From Petropleomorpha daqingensis (GTDB taxonomy: Bacteria; Actinomycetota; Actinomycetes; Mycobacteriales; Geodermatophilaceae), in NCBI RefSeq assembly GCF_013408985.1, contig NZ_JACBZT010000001.1, forward strand, positions 62,001-126,000: a stretch of 64,000 bases of DNA. The letters are read 5' to 3'. The notes beneath the pieces were generated by a model that saw nothing but the letters and a program-made list of their open reading frames with translations, ran no database searches and had not been told where the DNA came from. Each line of letters begins with the position of its first letter. Position 1 is the stretch's first letter. This document shows, one piece after another, positions 48,813 through 56,200 of the stretch. Position numbers and translations under genes: made by a program.

Positions 48813-51526
48813 GGCAGCTCCCCCAGCGCGAGCACCGCCGACAGGGCGTGGTGCACGTAGTCGATCCGCACGTCGCTCCGGGTGGCCGTCGTCCGCACGC
48901 CGCCCAGCGCCCAGTCGGGGTCGGGCAGGACGGCGACGTCCCGCGGCTGGTAGACCAGCCGGTCGAGGAACGCCAGGCCGCGCGCGCAGGCGTCGCGGTA
49001 GCGCTCCACATCGCCCCCGGCGGCGAGGACCGCGGCGAGGCCCTCCAGGTAGAGGGCCGTGGTCGCGCCGGGCGCCTGCGGTGCGTGGTCGTTGAGGAAG
49101 CCGCCGGACTTCCGCGACTGGAACCGCAGGGCGACGTCGGCGACCTCGTGGGCGAACCGGGTGTGCTCGGCGCCGAGCAGGCCGCCCCACGCGGCGTACG
49201 CCTGGGCCAGCCAGGAGACCGCGCCCCAGGCGGTGTTCTGCCGGAACCGCCGCCGGTAGTGCGCGAGCGCCCGCTCGACCGGCCCGGTGGGGACGTCGAC
49301 ACCGGCGGCCGCAGCGCGAGCGAGGGCGAGCAGCGCCTGGCCGGGCGCGTAGTCCTGGTGCTCGGTGTCGAAGCGCCCGTGCCGGTCGATCGCGTCGACC
49401 AACCGGCCGACGTCCGGCGTGCGGCCCAGCGCCAGGTCGGCCAGCGCGACGAACGCCGGCTCGGCGATCGAGTCGGGCTCGCCCAGCCGGGCCAGGTCGG
49501 CGTGCGCCTCGGCGACCAGCCCGGCGCGGGCCTTGACCCAGGCGCCGTAGGCGATCCGCGCCGGGTGCGCGCCGGCGTGCAGCCGGTTGCCGAACACCTC
49601 GTACCGGACGAGGTAGGGCTCGTCGGCCGGGACGGAGTGCCGCAGTGTGTAGCGCCGCAGCAGCGGCTCCAGCCGGGCGCGCTGCTCGGCCGGCGTGGCC
49701 GCCGGGGCACCCTCGGGGAGGGCGCCGCGCAGCCGCCGGACACCGTCGCCGTCGGCGAGCCAGGTGGCGCAGTCGTAGCGCGTCCAGGAGTACGGCGGCC
49801 GGGTGATGCCGGCCTTGTCGATCACCTCGAGCACGTAGCCGCGCGGGGACAGGTCGTGGGTGACGGCGACGAACGGCAGCACGAACCCCGCGCGGTCGCC
49901 CTGGCGGACGGCGAGCGCCTGGTCGGCGAAGCGGGTCGGGCCCTCGACCCACTCCGGCGTGGCGGTGCCGATCTCGTGCCGGGCGAACAGCAGCGAGACG
50001 CTGACCGCGATCGGGTCGTCCGTCCCTGCGCCGCGGAACCGCCGGTCGGAGACGGCGGCCGCGGCGAACTCCCCCAGCCGGGTCGCGCAGTCGGCGGCGA
50101 ACGCCCCGGCGCAGCCGATCAGCCGGCCGCCGGCGTAGACGGTGACGAACAGCCCCTGGACGCCGTCCGCGACACCAGGCACGAACGGCTCCGGCCCCGG
50201 CCGGTCCAGGGCGCGGAGCACCGCCGCCCGGGCCGCCTCGGCCACCGGCCGGGCGAGCGCCGGGTCGTCGGACCAGACCGGGCCGGCCACCGGGACACCG
50301 GTGGGCTGCCAGGACTCCCCCGGCTCGACCAGCTTCTCGACCGTGTGCCGGTACACGACGTGCGGCTCGAGCGGCAGCAGCCCGGCGTTGCGCCGGGCGG
50401 CGTGCACGTACTGCTCCCACTCGGTCGCGATGCCGGGCATGCGGGGCAGGGCCCCGCCCATCCGCGAGTCCCGCTCCCGGCTGCGGACGACGATGCCGTA
50501 CCGGTCGTCGTCGAGGTCGGCGACGGTGCACTCCTCCAGGGCGCCGAAGAACGTGACCGCGACCGCGCACTGGTCGAGCACGGCGAGCGGGTCGTCGGCG
50601 CCGCGCAGCTGCTGCGCCGTCTGGACCGCGGCCCGGACGACGTCGGCCGCCACCGGGCCGGAGGGCTCGCCCGGGAAGTGCCAGAACCCGCTGCGCGCCG
50701 GCCGGTCGTGGATCCGGGAGCGCCGCCGAAGGCTCACCCAGCAGCCGCCGGCGCCGTCGTACGCGCGGTCGAGCCGGCGCGGTGCGCGCGGCACCTCGCC
50801 GGTGCGCAGGTGCTCGGCGATCACCTCGCGGGCGAGCGCAGCCGGGTGCAGGCCGTCCGCCAGCCACGCGCCGGTCGCCGCCGGCAGCGGCCGCTTCGTC
50901 GGGTTGGCCGGGTGGTCGGACTCGTCGTCCATGGCCCGCATGAAGTCGGCGTAGATGTCGAAGACGGTCGCCACCCGGAGTCCCGCCTCCACCAGCCGGG
51001 CAGGCCCGCGGTCGTAGCCGAACCCCACGAGCGCGACCGCGCCCTCCACCTCGAACCCGGCCTCGCGGAGCACCCGGGTGCAGGTGAGCATCGAGTGCCC
51101 GGAGCTGATCGAGTCATCGACCAGCACCACCGGTTCGCCCGGATCAAGCCGGCCCTCGATCAGCTTGAGCGAGCCGTGCGCCTTGCGCTCCTTGCGGACC
51201 AGCAGGCCCGAATACCTGCCGCCGCCCAGCAGCACGCAGCCCTGCACCAGCGGGACGCCGGTCAGGCCGAGGGTCGCGAGCTGCCGGCCCTCGAACCGCT
51301 CCAGCAGCCGCAGCAGCTCGCGCGCGGCCAGGGTGGCGCCCCGCGGGGTCAGCGTGACCGGCAGCGAGTCGAGCATCCACCGCGCCGAGGAGCCGTCCCG
51401 CGACAGCACGGGCTGCTCGTCGGAGCGGTGGAGGATGCCGTCGCGGCGCAGCAACGCGAGCAGCTCCGCGCGGTCGTCGTCCGGCGCGGGCTCCCGCACC
51501 GGGGTCGGGAACGGGAGGACAGCCAC
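48809..51526 (-). CDS. Phosphoribosyltransferase-AMMECR1-helical domain fusion
   Basis: 905 residues in three parts. Residues about 25-190 are an orotate-phosphoribosyltransferase-like fold with PRPP loop VVLVDDSISSGHS (133-145). About 420-590 is AMMECR1: LFVTVYAGGRLIGCAGAF (LRGC changed to LIGC), AAAAVSDRRFRG, IAVSVSLLFARHEI and VLPFVA...VLEVIDKAGI. About 640-905 is an alpha/alpha-toroid-like helical domain with PGQALLALARAA, TALYLEGLAAVL and IDYVHHALSAVLAL. Residues 190-420 are unassigned. I know no described protein with this combination. The GTG start follows the repeat-protein stop by one base. Confidence 0.8.
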   Translation of the reverse strand: MAVLPFPTPVREPAPDDDRAELLALLRRDGILHRSDEQPVLSRDGSSARWMLDSLPVTLTPRGATLAARELLRLLERFEGRQLATLGLTGVPLVQGCVLLGGGRYSGLLVRKERKAHGSLKLIEGRLDPGEPVVLVDDSISSGHSMLTCTRVLREAGFEVEGAVALVGFGYDRGPARLVEAGLRVATVFDIYADFMRAMDDESDHPANPTKRPLPAATGAWLADGLHPAALAREVIAEHLRTGEVPRAPRRLDRAYDGAGGCWVSLRRRSRIHDRPARSGFWHFPGEPSGPVAADVVRAAVQTAQQLRGADDPLAVLDQCAVAVTFFGALEECTVADLDDDRYGIVVRSRERDSRMGGALPRMPGIATEWEQYVHAARRNAGLLPLEPHVVYRHTVEKLVEPGESWQPTGVPVAGPVWSDDPALARPVAEAARAAVLRALDRPGPEPFVPGVADGVQGLFVTVYAGGRLIGCAGAFAADCATRLGEFAAAAVSDRRFRGAGTDDPIAVSVSLLFARHEIGTATPEWVEGPTRFADQALAVRQGDRAGFVLPFVAVTHDLSPRGYVLEVIDKAGITRPPYSWTRYDCATWLADGDGVRRLRGALPEGAPAATPAEQRARLEPLLRRYTLRHSVPADEPYLVRYEVFGNRLHAGAHPARIAYGAWVKARAGLVAEAHADLARLGEPDSIAEPAFVALADLALGRTPDVGRLVDAIDRHGRFDTEHQDYAPGQALLALARAAAAGVDVPTGPVERALAHYRRRFRQNTAWGAVSWLAQAYAAWGGLLGAEHTRFAHEVADVALRFQSRKSGGFLNDHAPQAPGATTALYLEGLAAVLAAGGDVERYRDACARGLAFLDRLVYQPRDVAVLPDPDWALGGVRTTATRSDVRIDYVHHALSAVLALGELP

Positions 51527-51527
51527 C

Positions 51528-52079
51528 TCAGCGCTCCGGGGCCACCTCGGGGGCGACCTCGGGGATCACCTCGGAGGGGTCCGTCGGCCGCGAGGGCTCG
51601 GTCTCCGACGGCTGCACCTCGGGCGCGACCTCCGGCTGGACCTCGGGCGCCACCTCTTCGATCGGGCCGGGGCCGGGCTCGTACGGCGACGGCCGCCCGG
51701 GCGCGACCTCGACGATCCGCTCCGGTGCGACCTCGGTGACCACCTCGGAGGGTTCCGCCGGCCGCGGGGGCTCGGTCTCCGACGGCTGCACCTCCGGCGC
51801 GACCCCCTCGATCGGGCCGGGCTCGTACGGCGACGGGCCGGGACGCCGCTCGGCCGGGCCGTCCGGGGCGACCTCGACGATCTGCTCGGTGCGCGGCTCC
51901 TGCTCCCCGAACAGCGGGCTGGTCGGCGCGACCTCCACGATGATCTCGGAGACGGGGACGAACCCCTCCTCGGGCCGGTCGCCGGACGGCCGCTGGCGGG
52001 CACCGCCCGGCACGACGCCCGGGGGCTCCTCGCGGTCGGGCTCGTCGGACAGGGGCGGACGGTGGGGGTCTTCGGCCAT
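51528..52079 (-). CDS. Repeat-rich acidic protein, candidate modified-peptide substrate
   Basis: 183 residues with no Cys, Trp or long hydrophobic run. The first 44 residues form a leader-like part (MAEDPHRPPLSDEP...GFVPVSE). After it come IIVEVAP, QIVEVAP and RIVEVAP (ends at 52, 72, 127), and two long units PSPYEPGP(GP)IE(G/E)VAPEVQP...SETEP..RP..PSEV..EVAPER (about 82-120 and 130-183). The second unit contains an extra EVAPEVQP. It is first in the operon, one base before the fusion gene, with a GGAGG ribosome site. Val and Pro are the residues methylated by B12 radical SAM enzymes of bottromycin. A disordered scaffold protein is the alternative. Confidence 0.65.
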   Translation of the reverse strand: MAEDPHRPPLSDEPDREEPPGVVPGGARQRPSGDRPEEGFVPVSEIIVEVAPTSPLFGEQEPRTEQIVEVAPDGPAERRPGPSPYEPGPIEGVAPEVQPSETEPPRPAEPSEVVTEVAPERIVEVAPGRPSPYEPGPGPIEEVAPEVQPEVAPEVQPSETEPSRPTDPSEVIPEVAPEVAPER

Positions 52080-52171
52080 GGCTCGACCTCCGTCGACATG
52101 CGAGACGGGAGTGTTTCCGAGAGCCGCGCCAAGGTAGCGCCGCGCCGAGCCGCGCGGAAGCGCCCCCGTCA

Positions 52172-52195
52172 CGGCAGAAGTCGCGACTTCTGCCG
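52172..52195. repeat. 24-base perfect TCGCGA-centred palindrome
   Basis: Arms CGGCAGAAG and CTTCTGCCG around TCGCGA. It lies 2 bases beyond the stop of the DUF6884 gene and 93 bases before the start of the repeat-protein operon. It is the perfect form of the copy inside cydDC at 2933. A terminator role for the upstream gene is possible. Confidence 0.85.
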
Positions 52196-52197
52196 GG

Positions 52198-53025
52198 TCA
52201 GGCGCGGCGGCGGTCCTGCTCGTCGGCGCCGTGCCGGGCGACCAGCCCGCGCAGCCGGTGCAGCGCGGTGCGGGCCGCGTTCTCGTGCTCGCCCTGGTCC
52301 TCGTGCTCCTCGCCCGGCGGGCTCGGGGGCGCGTCGGCGTCGCTCCACATCCCCGGCAGCGGGATCTCCAGCCCGGCACCCCGGCGGGCCAGGGGGGTGC
52401 GCAGCGGCTGGGCGAAGTCGACCCCGCCGTGCACCTCGACGGTGGTACCGGTCAGCCGCACCCGGTCGGCCAGCTGGGCGACCACCCACTCACCCCACGC
52501 CGTCCGGTAGCCCAGCGACTGGTCGCCGAAGAGCACGTCGAACGGCCCGACGACGTCGTCGGGGTCGAGCAGGCCGTGCTTGGCCGACAGCACGAACCAC
52601 GGGTGCCCCGAGGACTGCGCGTGCTCCCGGGCGCGGGCGAACCCGCTGCTGCGGAACAGCCGGGACGCCGGCTGCACCCCGTCGGCGACCGCCCCGGAGG
52701 ACCCGACGAGGACGACGCGGCCGCCGGATCCGCCGTCGGGCAGCTCGGCCGGCTCCCACCGCTGCGGCAGCGGCGACTGGTAGCGGCGGTACCTGCCGCG
52801 GTCGACCCGGTGCAGCAGCGGCGTGCGCCCGGCGAACGGCGCGCCGTCGGGGTGGCTGGCGTTGTCGGTGGCGAACTGGATGTGGGCGGCGATCGAGGAG
52901 ACCCCGACGTCGGGACGGCGCGCGCTCACCCAGTTGATCAGGGCCGCGCGGCTGAACGGCTCGGGCAGCGTCTCGGCCGCCTCCGCCAGCAGCTCCCAGA
53001 TCGTGGGCAGACCCCCGGTGCTCAT
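52198..53025 (-). CDS. DUF6884 protein with N-terminal winged-helix-like domain
   Basis: 275 residues. The N-terminal 75 residues (TIWELLAEAAETLPEPFSRAALINWVSARRPDVGVSSIAAHIQFATDN) look like a winged helix of the DUF7669 kind. About 95-215 is a DUF6884-like domain: VVLVGSSGAVADGVQPASRLFRSSGFARAREHAQSSGHPWFVLSAKHGLLDPDDVVGPFD, with the conserved SAKHGLLDP block. The family is proposed to act on nucleic acid or nucleotides. It is divergent from the Hhe-like helicase gene, with 214 bases between, which suggests a role in the same defence locus. Confidence 0.72.
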   Translation of the reverse strand: MSTGGLPTIWELLAEAAETLPEPFSRAALINWVSARRPDVGVSSIAAHIQFATDNASHPDGAPFAGRTPLLHRVDRGRYRRYQSPLPQRWEPAELPDGGSGGRVVLVGSSGAVADGVQPASRLFRSSGFARAREHAQSSGHPWFVLSAKHGLLDPDDVVGPFDVLFGDQSLGYRTAWGEWVVAQLADRVRLTGTTVEVHGGVDFAQPLRTPLARRGAGLEIPLPGMWSDADAPPSPPGEEHEDQGEHENAARTALHRLRGLVARHGADEQDRRRA

Positions 53026-53239
53026 CCGGCGCACGCTAACCCGGGGGACACTGGGTACGACCGGTCCGAGACCCGAAAGAACCCCATCGGCGTACACATC
53101 GCCGGTCGCGACCCTCCGGAAGGTGGTACCCGCGTACTTCCCGGGTGTGATCCGCGGAAGATCGCCGCAGCAGTCACACAGGCAACAGACACCCGACCCC
53201 TGGGCGGACTGGTCCGTCCTGACCCGGTAGACAGATCGC

Positions 53240-56200
53240 ATGGACACCGCTGACCTCCGGACGGGCGACGTGGTCGCCCCGGTGGCGGCGGTCTCGATCG
53301 ACCTCACCACCACCCCGGTGCTCAGCTACGCGCTGGCGCACAACCGGATCCCGGTGGTCAACCGGCTCGCGCTCACCTCGACCGCCACGGTCGGCGGCGC
53401 GACGGTGCGGCTGTCGGTCCGCGACCCGGAAGGCCCGATCGGCAGCGCCGTCGAGCTCACCGCGGACCTCGACGAGGGCCGGACGACGGTCCTCCAGGAC
53501 GTCGCGCTCACCCTCGACCCCGCGGCGATGCTGCAGGTCGACAGCCAGCGCCCGGGCGTGATCGACGTCGAGGTGGTCGACGGCGAGCGGGTGATCGGCC
53601 ACGCGAGCACGCCGGTGCGGGTGCTCGCCGCCCACCAGTGGCTGGCCACTCCCCTGCCGCTGGCGCTGGAGATGCTCGCCGCCCACGTGCAGCCCAACCA
53701 CCCGGCGGTGTCCGGGCTGATCGAGGAAGCCGCGGCGATCCTCGACCGGGACACCGGCAGCGACCTGGTCGACGGCTACGACGGCGGCCCCGAGCGCGTC
53801 GACGCGATCGTCGCCGCCCTCGCCGAGGCGATCCGCAACCACGGCATCCGGCACAGCGAGCCGCCGGCCAGCTGGGTGGAGATCGGCCAGCAGGTGCGCA
53901 CGCCCGGCGACGTCCTCACCTGGCAGGTCGGCACGCCCCTGGACGTCGTCGTCCTCATGGCCGCCGCGCTGGAGCAGGCCGGCATCCGGCCGCTGCTGTG
54001 GCTCGCGGAAGGCCACGCGTTCCTCGGTTACTGGAAGGAAGAACGCAGCGCCGAGAGCGCCGCCACCACCGACGTCGCCCCGCTGGTCAACCTGGTCGAC
54101 CTCGGGCTGATCGGGCTGGTCGAGCCGAAGCTGCTCACCAGCCTCGGTGAGCCCGGCGCCGACCTGCACCGCCCCGCCTACACCGGCTGGCTGACCGGCG
54201 ACCTCGACCGGGTCCTCGGCGTCACCGACGTCGACCGCGCGCGCCGCGACGGGATCCTGCCGCTGCCCGCCCGCGCCCGCGACGCCGACGGCGTCCTGCA
54301 GATCGTCGAGTACCGGCCGGCCGAGCACCGGCACGCCGCCCCGCACGCCGAGCCGCACCCGGGCAGCGCGCGCCCCGACGCCCCGCCGCGGGTGCTGCAG
54401 TGGAAGAACGCGCTGCTGGACCTGTCGCTGCGCAACCGGCTGATCAACTACACGCCGCGCTCCGGGCTGCCGCTGGTCGTGCCGGCGGAGTCGCTGGGCA
54501 TCCTCGAGAACTTCGTCCACGACGGGACGCCGATCACCCTGCTGCCGTCCGACCAGCTCGCCGCGGTCGCGAAGGAGCGCGGGGCGGCCACCGCCCGCGA
54601 CCTGCCCGGAGAGCAGCTCGCCGAGACGCTGGTCGAGCGGCGGTCGGTGCACGCCGACGTCCCTGACGCCGGCTACCTCAACCGGCTGCGCAACCTCGCC
54701 TACAAGGCGAAGACGGTGGTCGAGGAGACCGGGGCGAACAACCTCTACCTGGCGCTGGGCAGCCTGGTCTGGGAGCTCGACGGCCGCCCGCTGCGCTCGC
54801 CGCTGGTGCTGGTGCCCGTCGTCCTCACCCCCACCTCGCGCACCGGCGCCTACCGGATCACGCTCGACGAGGCGGGCTCGAGCACCCCGAACTACTGCCT
54901 GCTGGAGAAGCTGCGCCAGCTGCACGGGGTGTCGGTCCCGCAGCTCGCCGAGCCGGCCACCGATGCCTCGGGCATCGACCTGGACGCGGCGCTGGAGGCG
55001 ATGCGTTCGGCGCTGGTCGGCTACCGGCTGCCCTACCGCGTGGAGCCGACCGCCGACCTCGCGATCCTGCAGTTCGCGAAGTACCGGCTGTGGAAGGATC
55101 TCGACGAGCACTGGTCGGACTTCGCCGGCAACGCGCTCGTCCAGCACCTGGTCTACGAGCCGAACGAGCCGTTCCAGGACCCGATCTACGACACCGCCGA
55201 GCACACCGACCTCGACGAGCTGGCCGCGGCGCTGCCCGCGCCGGCCGACGCCAGCCAGCTGCGCGCCATCGCCGAGGCGACCGCCGGGCGCACCTTCGTC
55301 CTGGAGGGCCCGCCCGGCACCGGCAAGTCGCAGACGATCACCAACCTGCTCACCCGCGCGGTCGCCGACGGCAAGCGGGTGCTGTTCGTCGCCGAGAAGC
55401 GCGCGGCCCTCGACGTCGTCGCCCGCCGGCTGGACTCGGTCGGCATGGGCCCGTTCGCGCTCGATCTGCACGACAAGGGCAGCCGCGCCTCGGTGGTGCG
55501 CGCGCAGATCCGCGAGGCGATCGAGCACGCGGTCGCCGTCGACGCCCAGGGCCTGGCCGCCGACGGCGAGGACCTGCGCAGCGCCCGCCGGCTGCTGGCC
55601 CGCTACGCCGACCGGCTGCACGCGCCCAACGCCGCGGGCCTGTCGCTCTACACCGCCCGGACGGCGGAGCTGTCGGCCGCGGGCGAGCTCGCGCCGCTGC
55701 CGGTGCCGCTGCCGTTCGTGGCCGGGGCGTCGGAGGAGACGTTCACCGCCGTCCGCCGGGCGCTGGTGCTGCTGCCCGACATCGCCGACCTGACCCGCCC
55801 CTCGACCCGGCACCCGTGGGCGTTCGTCGACTCCCCGGCGATCGAGCTGCCGGCGGCGCAGGCCGCTGCGGTCGAGGTCGACCAGGCGGTGCGCGACCTT
55901 CCGGTCGGGTCAGGGCTGGCCAACGTGCTGCGGCACGCCCGCACCCCGGAGGACCTCGATTCGGTCGCCGCCCTGCTCACCGGCCCGCCGGTCGGCCTCG
56001 ACGTCCTGGACGAGACCTTCACCGAGTACTGGACGGCGGCGACCTCGGCGATCCAGGGCGAGGTCGCGGCGTATCTCGCGTTCCGCCACCCCGGCATGGA
56101 CGTCGCGACGCCGGCTGCCCTCGACCTGCCGCTGGCCGAGATCTACGTGGCCGCGCAGACCGCCGCGGCGGCCGGCTTCTTCAGCCGCCGGCGCAAGCTG

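Noticed and set aside
51528-52079. Reading the repeat protein as a PE/PPE-like or collagen-like structural protein
   Set aside because: There is no PE/PPE N-terminal domain, no Gly-x-y periodicity and no signal peptide. The tight coupling to a radical SAM operon favours a substrate or scaffold role, although a scaffold is not excluded.
53026-53239. Possible further small gene or riboswitch between the DUF6884 and helicase genes
   Set aside because: No short frame with a ribosome site and no conserved structured-RNA pattern was visible. It is best read as the divergent promoter region.
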